From positions 13,540,010 through 13,604,009 of the forward strand of contig CM046838.1 in NCBI GenBank assembly GCA_025618425.1: 64,000 nt of DNA. Direction: 5' to 3'. This DNA is from Heliocidaris tuberculata. Lineage: Eukaryota > Echinodermata > Echinoidea > Camarodonta > Echinometridae. The notes beneath the pieces were generated by a model. That model was not told the origin of the DNA and made no database searches. It saw only the letters and a program-made list of their open reading frames with translations. A program made the translations under genes and the position numbers. Below are positions 53,600 through 62,386 of the stretch, in pieces; positions within the stretch are counted from its first letter, which is position 1; the number at the start of each line of letters is the position of its first letter.

Positions 53600-54090
53600 A
53601 TTGCCTCCTTGATTACAACATATCTAAATCCAAGATTATGATGCCTAGGAAGGTTCATAATGTTAGTTTTAAATATACTAATAATGGTCAAGGGTTACAA
53701 AGTACATCAACTAAGAAATACTTGGGTCTTGTGATAAATAACACTTAAAATTGGAATGATCATTGTACCGAATTACATGTAAAGTGCAATAGACCTTTTT
53801 GGTACATAATACGGAGGGACTGCGTTGACTGACCAAAACCAGTTTTAAAAACCCTTTACAAAATCTTTAGTACGCTCATGTTTGGATTATTGTTGCACAG
53901 CATGTGATCCATACAGAAACAAAGCGGTAGCCAACTGATTGTAAAGATTAAAAAAAACGTTATACGTAAGAATGTTGAACAAAGACTGGAGTAGTACATG
54001 TAGTTACAACACTTTGTTACAAGAATTTAGTATGAATACATTAGAGAGTAGTCAGTTGGCACACATTTTGCGGGCATGGCAAAAACCATG
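53600..54090 (+). pseudogene. Decayed reverse transcriptase fragment, opposite strand
   Basis: Read across stops and frameshifts, the + strand shows 'KKYLGLVIN', 'NWNDHCTE', 'LDYCCTACDPYRNKAV' and later 'LLQEFSMNTLESSQ'. These are the same landmark order as in the non-LTR protein on the other strand (YLGV.LD, W..H, DYC...W, L..L.W..LE). It has in-frame stops and is clearly dead. It lies head-to-head with the younger fragment at 52427-53455. Confidence 0.6.
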
Positions 54091-54184
54091 ACTGCACTTT
54101 CAACCAATCAGATGATAGGATTAGGAAAGATTCTTAAAGTGAGGTATATAAAGGATACTGAAGTCAAGCGGGCTTTCTGGGCCC

Positions 54185-54639
54185 GGGGGGGGGGGGGGGG
54201 GGGGTCACTCAGAGACTGAGTGAAGTGGTACCCATGCCGGGTACCCATGCTTGTCAAAAAAAAAAAAAGTCAAATGAAAGGATCAGATGACGTCTTTGGG
54301 GGAAAAGGGGTGTTTTTCAGTCTTACATTCGACGGTTTTGAGAAAACGGGGTGTTTTTCAGTCTTACATTCGACGTTTTTTTTTTCTTCTTCTTTTTTTT
54401 AGAAAAATGGGTGTTGTACAGTCTAACATTCGACGTTTTTTGAGAAATAGGCGTTCTTCGACATTTGTTGGTACATTTTCCTACGCCATTTATGCCTTTT
54501 AAGGGTATATTTTACAATATCCTTTTAGAGGTAGAATTTGACACCAAGAATTACTTCCTTTTGGGTCCAGTTTTGAGGTGCTTAGACGAGCATGGGTACC
54601 ACTTCAGTCCGCGAGTGACCCCCCCCCCCCCCCCCCCCC
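54185..54639. mobile_element. Short non-autonomous element with poly-G/poly-C ends, second example
   Basis: Starts with G run 54185-54204 then TCACTC..ACTGAGTGAAGTGGTACCCATGC in parts and ends GCATGGGTACCACTTCAGTC plus CGAGTGA and a C run (54619-54639): inverted ends of ~40 bases. The interior repeats 'gtgtttttcagtcttacatt' plus 'cgacg' three times (about 54308, 54350 and 54412, the last diverged). Same architecture as 6513-6880 with different core words. Confidence 0.7.
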
Positions 54640-55059
54640 AGGTTCCGGGGCGTTTAAGTAATCTCTGTTTCGGGCGTCAGTTTCGGGAGTTATAGGTGCG
54701 AAAGGGTTTTAATTAACTATAAGTCTCGCGGTACTGTCGTCATGAGACAAGAATGGATTTGGCCGACCTCTATGGATGGCCTGACTTTTAGTATAAGGTT
54801 TGGGGCAGAAATCAAGACTAATAATTGTTTTACAGAATGTTTCGGGTCATGTGCCCCCTTGTTTTTGAAGCTGTTGAAAGGAGGAAATTTTTTTTTTTTT
54901 TTTCAGGGGCGGAACTCCTATGCCTCCGCGAGGGGGGGGGGGGGGTGCACGTGCACCCAATGCACCCCCCCAGCCTACGCCCTTGATTCAATTAGATTTC
55001 CGTTATCAGGGACGTATACACATCAATTGGTTGATTCATTGATAAAATGCGGACAATTA
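54640..55059. other. Spacer before the Polinton
   Basis: No gene. Poly-T (54884-54902) and poly-G (54931-54945) tracts are followed by 'cacccccccagcctacgccc', which resembles further repeat ends. The junction with the Polinton is placed near 55,060-55,090 but is not proven. Confidence 0.4.
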
Positions 55060-55104
55060 GTAAAGTAGAGAATAAGGTAGGCATTCTAAGTGCACAAAAG
55101 AAAA

Positions 55105-55201
55105 ATTTGCATATGAATGCGCGATGACGTAATACCTAATTTGCATATGAATGGGTTGATGACGTCCATAAAAATTAGCGTATGAATGGCGGATGACGTC
55201 A
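55105..55201 (+). promoter_or_regulatory. Three octamer/CRE-like modules in the Polinton terminal zone
   Basis: Three ~34-bp units in tandem. ATTTGCAT (octamer complement) occurs at 55105-55112 and 55139-55146, with a diverged third, ATTAGCGT, near 55174. Each is followed about 20 bases later by TGACGT (55125, 55160) or full TGACGTCA (55194-55201). Spacing is regular. The octamer is the POU-factor site and TGACGTCA the CREB/ATF site; a role as enhancer or promoter for the leftmost genes is inferred. Confidence 0.5.
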
Positions 55202-55257
55202 CACCTAGCAACGATGAATATGTATGAGGTAGACAATAGCAAAAGTCAGGAAACGAA

Positions 55258-55482
55258 GTAAGTGCACAATAGAAAAGGTAGGAAGATGAGTAAGTGCACA
55301 ATAGGAGTATCATGTATATGCATGAATGGGGAAAGCGGGAAAGTAAGTGCACAATAGGAGGATCATAAATATGCATGACCGGGAGAAGAGGGAAAGTAAG
55401 TGCACAATAGGAGGATCATGAATATGCATGAATGGGAGAAGAGAGAAAGTAAGTGCACAATAGCATGAATATGCATGAGTAG
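55258..55482 (+). repeat. 53-bp tandem array in Polinton terminal zone
   Basis: AGTGCACAATAG starts at 55261, 55293, 55346, 55399 and 55452; the last three steps are exactly 53 bases. Each unit continues 'gaggatcatgaatatgcatg' and 'aatgggagaagaggga'. A first relative (agtgcacaaaag) lies at 55089. Probably part of the terminal inverted repeat; the far copy would be beyond the window. Confidence 0.8.
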
Positions 55483-55935
55483 AATGTTAACGAAAACGAG
55501 CGTTCGCGCCAAACCGTCTAGCAACAAACAAACAAACAAACACCATAGCAACAAGGTAAACAAACACACGTGAATGGACGGATGAAGTCATCCCTATTGT
55601 TCCAAAGTTAAATTTAGAAACGGGAGACGACTGAAACAATAGGAAGAGTTGAATAGTTTCTTGACAACGGGTAAACATAGCAACATTGTTGTGCTAAACA
55701 TGGAAAGCACGTGCTTTGGGGCAACTGACCCTGTGATTGGTTGAAATGCCTATGACGTAGATGCGGCGAGCATTTCCATTGGTTCACTCAACCACGTGAT
55801 CATGTCCTTGGTAACGGGAGCCCCGTCATATACCCGCGAAATTTGAAATCACCCACATTCTTACACATTTCGATCGTACAACCACACGTTATACAGCACC
55901 CACCTTTCGCTTCGGAATACACGACATATACTATT

Positions 55936-56867
55936 ATGAACCCTACTGATCGTACTTTCGGAAGTGTTCATGAGGCCGAGCTTTATTTAGCTCCGGAGGA
56001 TGTGCAAGATGGATGGCAAGCAGGCTACAGTAATAGAGAGGAAAGGGCATACTTTTATAACACTACAACAGGCGTGACACAATGGCATAGTCCCTCCACC
56101 ACATTGAACAACACCCTCCTCTCCACCCCTTCTTCCGACCCTCCAACGAAGGAGCAACGAGTCAAACTACCAGTCATACCAGACGGTTTGAAAACGCCTC
56201 AAACTCCGGCGGCTGCCACCTATACCAAGGACATCTTTGATTTCCCGGACGTGTGCACACCAGCCGTTGCCGGAGCAGAGTCAAAGAGACCGTTTACTGG
56301 GGTAAGTACAACACACTTGACTATTGACATTCATCCTCTTAGAGTTTAGTTTGTATAGGTATGAGGAAGGGTGTGTGTGTTTATGTGTGGAAGAACTATT
56401 TCAAAATCCCTTTCAAACTTGAGAATGTGATATCATCCGTCCACCCTTGTTTAATTATTTTTTCATCCTTCTCTTTTCATTCATTCGTACAGGCCATCGG
56501 CAATGCCGAAAATGGTCATGCTGCAGCCAAGAAACCAAGGAGACAGCTCACGCTCAAGCTCCCAAAACTCGTCGAAGAAAAACAGCAGGAACCAGACATC
56601 AAGCAGGAATGCGGATTCTCGGAAGACGTGTATCCATTTCCCTTGGGCGGTAAGCGTTATGCCGTCGTTAAAACATTTAAAAATGAAATATACATCAACA
56701 TACGGGAGTACTATAGTGTACCTCATAGTGGTATGCGGATGATGGCTGGACGGAGAGGCATTAACCTAACAAGGGAGAATTGGAATCAGCTGTCTGCCTC
56801 CCTTATGAAGATCGACAAGGCCATCGAAGAAAAAAGAATTCAGCTCATGAAGAATAACCCGTCATAG
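55936..56867 (+). CDS. WW-domain plus PC4-domain protein of the Polinton, two exons
   Basis: Exons 55936-56301 (122 codons, donor ctggg|gtaagt) and 56493-56867 (acceptor cgtacag|, stop at 56865-56867) join in phase 0 to give 246 codons. N-terminal third: a WW domain, from 'DGWQAGYSNREERAYFYN' through 'TQWHSP', with both signature Trp residues and the final Pro. Such domains bind proline-rich motifs. C-terminal half: a PC4/SUB1-like single-stranded-DNA-binding coactivator domain ('FPLGGKRYAVVKTF', 'INIREYY', 'GINLTRENWNQL'), preceded by Lys/Arg-rich sequence. Likely a nuclear transcription or replication cofactor of the element. The ATG at 55936 is chosen over upstream non-ATG frame. I know of no standard Polinton core gene with this pairing. 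Confidence 0.78.
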
Positions 56868-56966
56868 ACTGTTCTTTACTGTAAACCCCCCCCCCCCCCC
56901 TTATTTGTAGTATGTAATTATAATATGTATACATAGGTGTATTTCTCTGTATCTCTCTCTCTGTAG

Positions 56967-57532
56967 ATCACGACAAGAGGTTCATGACGCTTCTTGAGGG
57001 ATTTATGGTGGTAGAGTTATTTCGGCTGATCTCCCATTTGATGATACCGAGTCAGACAGATTGTGAGGGTTGTCAATACCACTTTCCCTCGATGTACCAT
57101 GCCTGTCTTAATTATAAAATGCCATACCACTGGAACAAGTATCTAATATACGAACTTCTCGAGGCAGGGGCCCTTAGATTGTCCAACAGAATTGAAAATG
57201 GTAATCTATGGAAGAAATGGAAAGTATTTTATGATCACATGACGGCAGAAAGTGAAGTAACCTTTGTATGCCAAGAGGCCCCATGGCACAGTATGGTCCG
57301 CAAAATGCTCATCAAGCATGCGTATGACGTGGATTATTTCCTGGAAACGTATGAAAAATGGTATGAAAAGTATCCAAATGTAGATCATGTCCAACATCAA
57401 GATATTGTGGACGAATACAACCCCAATGAAAAGAAGTGGGACTTCACGTCCTTTAACGATGACATGCTAACCATGTATGGTCTTCACTTTGAGGACGAAT
57501 CGGAAGACGAGGATGAAGATGATGAAGAATAA
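56967..57532 (+). CDS. Acidic-tail protein with putative Zn motif, Polinton
   Basis: The ATG at 56984 opens a 182-codon frame, but the frame is open back to a strong acceptor (tctctctctgtag|, exon start 56967). It may therefore be a separate gene or the last exon of an alternatively spliced WW transcript (donor 56649/56650 is phase-compatible). Visible features: hydrophobic start, a C-x2-C-x8-H-x-C cluster in 'DCEGCQYHFPSMYHAC', Trp/Tyr-rich middle ('WHSMVRKMLIKHAYDVDYF', 'YEKWYEKYP'), and a run of Asp/Glu at the C-terminus. Similar CxxC...H.C proteins occur in invertebrate virus-like elements; the function is unknown. Confidence 0.7.
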
Positions 57533-57977
57533 GAAGAAGAGGTAGTAGAAAAGAAAAATAATATGTTGTAACTGTTCAAGATAACCTGTAACTAAAATTA
57601 CATATTGTACAACCCTCTGAGAATTCGATTCGTTCTGGTAATAAATCATGATGTAAAGTGAAGTACAATGTCTACGACTTATTTTATGAGTGGTTTTGTG
57701 TACTTTTTTATTTTAGGTTGACTCTGTAGGGGTGTACATGTGTGTGTGTTGTGGATGTGTCAGTACGTGTATGATACTTGGTGATATGTGTATGATACTT
57801 GATGATGGGATGCATGTATGAAAAAACGAAGAAGAGAAACGAGACGCATGAAATAAGGAGACGTGTCAGGCATGATCGATACTATTTGCACTAATCTGTT
57901 TTTATTATTATTTATCATCACTGCACATGAATTATAGTAACACACTATATGTATATACATACTTTATTCACAATGAA
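57533..57977. terminator. Convergent 3' intergenic region with poly(A) signals on both strands
   Basis: No gene. + strand AATAAA at 57640-57645 serves the rightward unit, 108 bases after its stop. On the - strand AATAAA occurs at 57963-57968 (only 10 bases beyond the protease stop), 57901-57906 and 57707-57712. The layout fits two converging transcription units. Confidence 0.6.
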
Positions 57978-58496
57978 TCAATAAGAAAGGGCCTTTGCTA
58001 TTTGTCCATACAAAAAGTCCTTTTGATGTACGGGTTGATCATAAGCATAATACGTGCTGACATAGTCTCTAACTAGATGATCGTTCGAATGTGTGTCTGA
58101 AGAAAATAAGCGTGTGAGAGTGTCCATGTCCCTTCCCCTGACACGTTGCGTGAGGAAGAATATCACATATTGTCCACAGACGGTAGAAAAATCTCCCTGG
58201 AGCTTGAACTTGTTCCATTTGGCTCGACCCTCTGTTTGTTGACGTAGGAAATGCCGGATGTGTCCCGGGGGTGATGGGAGGCCATAAGAATCATAATAGT
58301 CTGAATTTCCGCTGCTGTCCAGAAATATACCGACCCAGTGGCTGCCAGGTTTATGGGTGGGGTCCAGGTTGACAACATAGGCCGAAGGTCGGGGCACCGC
58401 TTTCATGGGTAATCGATCAGAGGGGTAAACACCTTCGTAGATTCCTCTGGTTGCTTTGTCGCTCCTCATGATACGATTGATCTCTGAAGCATACAT
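57978..58496 (-). CDS. Adenain-like cysteine protease (PRO), Polinton
   Basis: 172 codons, the usual length for Polinton proteases. The adenovirus-type catalytic set is visible: His53 in 'KPGSHWVGIFLD', Asp69 in 'DYYDSYG', Gln100 and Cys107 in 'LQGDFSTVCGQYVIFF'. By family it would mature the capsid proteins. It is the last gene of the leftward series; its start lies 2 bases from the stop of the major capsid gene, so the two are tightly packed. All catalytic residues are intact. Confidence 0.93.
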   Translation of the reverse strand: MYASEINRIMRSDKATRGIYEGVYPSDRLPMKAVPRPSAYVVNLDPTHKPGSHWVGIFLDSSGNSDYYDSYGLPSPPGHIRHFLRQQTEGRAKWNKFKLQGDFSTVCGQYVIFFLTQRVRGRDMDTLTRLFSSDTHSNDHLVRDYVSTYYAYDQPVHQKDFLYGQIAKALSY

Positions 58497-58498
58497 CT

Positions 58499-59833
58499 TT
58501 ACACGGAATAGTCAAACAGGATGTTACGGGCTCGGTCGATCTCTAGGATGTTGTCAAATTCTGCATAGACAATGATGTTCACACCTTCTGGTAGATTTTT
58601 CTTGAAATGTATCTCGAGGCGTAGGTTTCCTTGCTTCTTCAAGTTGAAGTGTTGGCCTGATGACAAGTCAGGGGAGAGGTCAAAGGCGTAAAGTGCGTAT
58701 CCAAGGTCGTAATCCTCCCGACTGATGCTGTTTCCTGCATCCCTGAACATTTTATCCGTCCCTGAGAAGAGTGTGTGGTAAGCTCTGATTGAACTGGCTC
58801 CAGCGACACGGCCATACTCGGGAGTGAGTGGTTTGGATGGGACTTGTGTACCATCGACGTAGAGGGATAGGTAATTGACCTCAAAGTGTTGAAAGTTGAA
58901 GGGGTTGTGAGAATAGCTCCCGCTGAAAGCCTTGTTGTCTACACAGCCGACAATAAGACGCTGAGGTATCTGTCCTAGGAAGAGATGATCTTGCTGTAAC
59001 GTCAATTCTCCTCGAGGTACCGAGAGAACTTTGCACATCACACGTCGTACTGGATATTTCGCCGTCCCCCTTTCCAAAGCTTTGGCATGCCCTAGCATGA
59101 CAGATGGAGAAACTTTGACCTTCCGTACAAAGAGGGAGCAATCCTGAATGATGACCTTGTAAGAAGCCTCGGCGGTGACAGACATGAGGGAAAACTCCTC
59201 CTTGCTTCTGATGATTTTTACTCGTAGATCTACACCGTTCAACAGATGCTTGGGTTGGAAAAAGAGATCGCAGTGAAGCGGCCCTGTCATCTCAAAACTG
59301 TTGGATGACTTGATGTAAGCATGTCTCTTCTTCAATCCATGGTTGACATTTCCACTGTTATCTAGAGGGTCAGCATTATCCATAGAACCGGCAGTATCTT
59401 TGTAGAAGAGAGCCGACGTCAGCTGGGTCTCCTTGGCATCGGATCCATACTGGAGCAAGCTTTCAATCATGGCCCTATAGGGGTAGGTTGGTGTTGAAGG
59501 CGTGACCACCCGATCGTTTAAACTGACATCCACTTGAGAGAATAGGGAGTGTAGAAAGAGGTTTACAGGTCCTACTTGATCTCCGGCTACAAGATTGGTA
59601 CCATCCTGGTGGACCACTTTTGCTTTCACGTAGACCTGGGTCTGAGAAAGATCCAGGTATTCGCTGCCCGAACCCGAAATGTGAAACTCGATGGGTCCCC
59701 CATCTGAAAATTGAGCCAACGGATGATATTCTACCCATTGCCCTTTTTCAATACTGGTTTGAGTCGGTGGAACGGTGAAAAGGTCCAACTCCGATTTGAC
59801 ACACTCGCACGAATCATTGTGGACAAAGGCCAT
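58499..59833 (-). CDS. Major capsid-like protein (Polinton PY/F54H12.2-like family)
   Basis: 444 codons starting MAFVHNDSCECVKSELDLF. The N-terminal block 'PPTQTSIEKGQWVEYHPL' and 'GGPIEFHISGSGSEYLDL' typify a family widespread in invertebrate genomes as 'F54H12.2-like', which belongs to Polintons. Its members are interpreted as the double jelly-roll major capsid protein. The position between protease and minor capsid genes supports this. No transmembrane segment. The frame is fully open. I assign hexon-like function from family knowledge, not from a visible catalytic motif. Confidence 0.75.
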   Translation of the reverse strand: MAFVHNDSCECVKSELDLFTVPPTQTSIEKGQWVEYHPLAQFSDGGPIEFHISGSGSEYLDLSQTQVYVKAKVVHQDGTNLVAGDQVGPVNLFLHSLFSQVDVSLNDRVVTPSTPTYPYRAMIESLLQYGSDAKETQLTSALFYKDTAGSMDNADPLDNSGNVNHGLKKRHAYIKSSNSFEMTGPLHCDLFFQPKHLLNGVDLRVKIIRSKEEFSLMSVTAEASYKVIIQDCSLFVRKVKVSPSVMLGHAKALERGTAKYPVRRVMCKVLSVPRGELTLQQDHLFLGQIPQRLIVGCVDNKAFSGSYSHNPFNFQHFEVNYLSLYVDGTQVPSKPLTPEYGRVAGASSIRAYHTLFSGTDKMFRDAGNSISREDYDLGYALYAFDLSPDLSSGQHFNLKKQGNLRLEIHFKKNLPEGVNIIVYAEFDNILEIDRARNILFDYSV

Positions 59834-59863
59834 CGTCCTCGGATTTCCTTGCGATGGTTATTC

Positions 59864-60328
59864 TCAGGCGTCAAAAATGTCTCGAGCTCTTGCCTTTGCA
59901 GCGACTCGGGAACGACTGTTGGTGGTTTTGGTGCGCTTCCCCTTTTTATTAGAAGGACTGACTCTTTTTCTTTTCTTTGATGTTGTCCGTCGACGCCGAC
60001 TGGCAGGGCGTTTTCTTTTGGGAGCCCTCCGTACACCTATCTTTTTACCTAGATGGTCGGACAGAGCCCCCGCTGCGAAATTAATTCCCGCATTGACAGC
60101 CTTCTGGGCCAGGGAGTTACCCCCTTTTTTAAAGGCCAACTTTCTAACCACGGCTTGCGTTCCTCTTGCCAAAAGTGGTATGGCTGCCCGCAGTCCTCGA
60201 GCCAGTAACCCTCCTATACCAAAACCCTGCTGCGTCACACCCCCGGAGAATACAGGTACACCGTTCCCTACTTGGCCGGTGTAATAATCGGTGTACACTT
60301 GAGGCGAGACATAACTGGGGGACGTCAT
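59864..60328 (-). CDS. Small basic protein, pVI/pX-like, Polinton
   Basis: 154 codons. N-terminal Tyr/Gly-rich start, then a hydrophobic amphipathic section 'GIGGLLARGLRAAIPLLA' and 'AINFAAGAL'-type helix, and a C-terminal very Lys/Arg-rich tail ('KRKRPASRRRRTTSKKRKR'). This order (membrane-active helix plus nucleic-acid-binding tail) resembles the minor core/cement proteins pVI and pX of adenoviruses and their Polinton counterparts. It lies between the two capsid genes. Function is inferred. Confidence 0.65.
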   Translation of the reverse strand: MTSPSYVSPQVYTDYYTGQVGNGVPVFSGGVTQQGFGIGGLLARGLRAAIPLLARGTQAVVRKLAFKKGGNSLAQKAVNAGINFAAGALSDHLGKKIGVRRAPKRKRPASRRRRTTSKKRKRVSPSNKKGKRTKTTNSRSRVAAKARARDIFDA

Positions 60329-60350
60329 GTTTGGAAAAGTGGGTCCACTC

Positions 60351-61115
60351 TCATCCGTGAATCAAAGAACGGGCTCTCTTCCTTAGATGTAGTTTCACAA
60401 CGACTCTCCCACGTTGGAATGCAATGCTGCGACCCGTGTCATCCTTTATATGGACCTCGATCGTATTGAAGAGCTTCTGGGTCATGGGTAGATAATGCGG
60501 CGACTCGAACGTGATGGATACATCTTTACCGTGTTTGTCCCTCACTGTTACCACGCGTAAAAGAGGAGCCCTCGTATCGCCCACAAGTTGATGTTCAATG
60601 AGGTCTGAATACACGTATAAACCGTGTATCATCAACAAATCCATGGGTAACGAAGCTTCGGCGGGGCCTGTCAGGGAGGCTCCATCCTCAAAACCCAACA
60701 TGGTGGCTAAGCTTCCTGTCAACTTGACCCTGTAAAAGGGATCGCGCGTGACAAAAGTCACCTTACTAGAATTTGCGTTTAATGTAAATTCGATGGTGCG
60801 ACGCAATTCCAGAGGCACGATCATGGTCAGGAGTTCGCGGATGTCGCTGTAATACCCATCCTCTATGTGATGTGTTGTCCAGGTTGTTCCACCATTGCCT
60901 GAATACATAATCCCCGAGTTCAGGTGGGAAGAATGAAAATTGTACCATCGATGAGGGTAATGCATCTCCGTCAAAGCCAGCTCCCATTCTCCCTCGAGTA
61001 TGACGGTGTGAGGTAGTCTCACTTTGAACGACGCTAATGTGTTCCCCGGGAAGACATCGAGAGAACTGTTACTCGGCAGCGTGATATAAAATGAAGATGT
61101 TGTTGTCTTAGCCAT
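60351..61115 (-). CDS. Minor capsid (penton-like) protein, Polinton PX family
   Basis: 254 codons starting MAKTTTSSFYITLPSNSSLD. The N-terminal 'NTLASFKVRLPHTVILEGEW' with 'ALTEMHYPHRWYN' is characteristic of the Polinton minor capsid protein, thought to be a single jelly-roll that forms the capsid vertices. Mostly beta-prone sequence with no membrane segment. It is just upstream of the pVI-like gene in the leftward series and starts 41 bases past the integrase stop. Confidence 0.75.
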   Translation of the reverse strand: MAKTTTSSFYITLPSNSSLDVFPGNTLASFKVRLPHTVILEGEWELALTEMHYPHRWYNFHSSHLNSGIMYSGNGGTTWTTHHIEDGYYSDIRELLTMIVPLELRRTIEFTLNANSSKVTFVTRDPFYRVKLTGSLATMLGFEDGASLTGPAEASLPMDLLMIHGLYVYSDLIEHQLVGDTRAPLLRVVTVRDKHGKDVSITFESPHYLPMTQKLFNTIEVHIKDDTGRSIAFQRGRVVVKLHLRKRARSLIHG

Positions 61116-61155
61116 GGTGAATGAACTAATGCCGACAGGTCTCGGTACTCATCTT

Positions 61156-62238
61156 TTATGGAAGAGTTTGCAAATCGGTGACGTAGCTGTTGAACTTGTC
61201 GGGATAGCCCCACCACTTGACGAAATACTCCGTTACTCCTCCTCGTCTTCGGGTATGAAGAACGCGTTCGACTTTGTAAATATCATCCCGAGGGGGAACA
61301 ACTTTTTGTAACTCTTGTTCGTAGAAGGTACCATCGATTTCTTCTCCATTGTAGTCTTTGACTTTGTAGACAATAGGTGTCCTATTGACAATCTTGCTGA
61401 CAGTGAAGATCTCTTCGGTCCACTTGGGAAGATAACCTTTCCGGAAAAGTTGCGTTGCCCTGGAAAGCCTGACGCTATCTCCCACTCGAAACTTGGATTT
61501 TTTGGAATCCTTTTTGGGCAGGTCACCGTACAGTGTCATCCATACCTCTTTCTCGTTGGTGGCCTTCACCTCCAAGGGTGAACGCCCGATACTCGAATGC
61601 TTGCGACGGTTGTAAGCCGAAACCAGTTTTTGCAATACATCCGTGTATTTGCGTGTGTTCTGGCTGGTGAAGTATTTGAACATCTTTTCTTTGAGGCTGC
61701 GGTTGAATCTTTCCACGACGCTGGCTTTCGTTTCGTTCTGAGTGGTGAAAAATACAATGTCCTCTTCTTTTAACATACGCTGAAAAGGTTTGTTGATGAA
61801 TTCTCCTCCTTTATCAGACTGCAATTTGTACGGTTTCCGTCCTTCTTTCAGAATCTTTCGGAAGGCATCCACAAGGGTGGTCCCTTTCTTGTCTTTGAGA
61901 GGAATAACCCAAGCGTATTTAGAGAATATATCGATGCATGTCAAGAGATATTTGAACCCTTTGTTTTGGCGTGAAAGGGCCTGCATGTCTACCAGATCCA
62001 CCTGCCACTGATGATCGATACCATACACGATGACTCTATTTCGTTTAAAACGCCTCCTCAAGGGTTTGTGAAGGGTGTAAGTCGGTTGTTCCGTCAGCCA
62101 TTCCTTTATCCCTTCCTTCTTTATATTTTTGTTTATTTGTTTCACCTCGCGGTAAACAGCATCTACACCACCGAAACCAGCAGGATGCTCCGGATTGTAA
62201 TACACCTTTTTCAAGATGTCCTCCATCTGGTGTGTCAT
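61156..62238 (-). CDS. Retroviral-type integrase with chromodomain (INT), Polinton
   Basis: 360 codons. Zinc-finger-like N-terminal part is not obvious; the rve core is clear. Catalytic residues are Asp81 in 'HQWQVDLVDM', Asp142 in 'LQSDKGGEF' and Glu176 in 'ASVVERFNR' (33 residues between the last two). A C-terminal SH3-like section 'FRVGDSVRLSR' is followed by a chromodomain at ~320-355 ('YKVERVLHTRRRGGVTEYFV', 'KWWGYP'). It inserts the element, with 6-bp duplications expected for the family; the chromodomain may steer it to marked chromatin. All catalytic residues are present. Confidence 0.95.
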   Translation of the reverse strand: MTHQMEDILKKVYYNPEHPAGFGGVDAVYREVKQINKNIKKEGIKEWLTEQPTYTLHKPLRRRFKRNRVIVYGIDHQWQVDLVDMQALSRQNKGFKYLLTCIDIFSKYAWVIPLKDKKGTTLVDAFRKILKEGRKPYKLQSDKGGEFINKPFQRMLKEEDIVFFTTQNETKASVVERFNRSLKEKMFKYFTSQNTRKYTDVLQKLVSAYNRRKHSSIGRSPLEVKATNEKEVWMTLYGDLPKKDSKKSKFRVGDSVRLSRATQLFRKGYLPKWTEEIFTVSKIVNRTPIVYKVKDYNGEEIDGTFYEQELQKVVPPRDDIYKVERVLHTRRRGGVTEYFVKWWGYPDKFNSYVTDLQTLP

Positions 62239-62386
62239 TCACGTGTATGTTGATGTTTCCTCTGCAGCAGGCCAAGGCACATCGAATGCGCTCCAGTTTT
62301 ACCCTCAATGTTGGAGGGAAACACCCCATGTTGTTCGAGATCGGTAGTTACGCAGAATGAATAAGGAAGGTGGATGTCGCTGTTTA

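Noticed and set aside
59775..60284. 169-codon + strand frame opposite the pVI-like gene
   Set aside because: Shadow frame. The - strand frame has the basic-tail signature and fits the packed leftward gene order.
62045..62329. 94-codon frame overlapping the start of the integrase
   Set aside because: Different frame of the integrase gene, no family resemblance. The integrase frame has the expected N-terminus.
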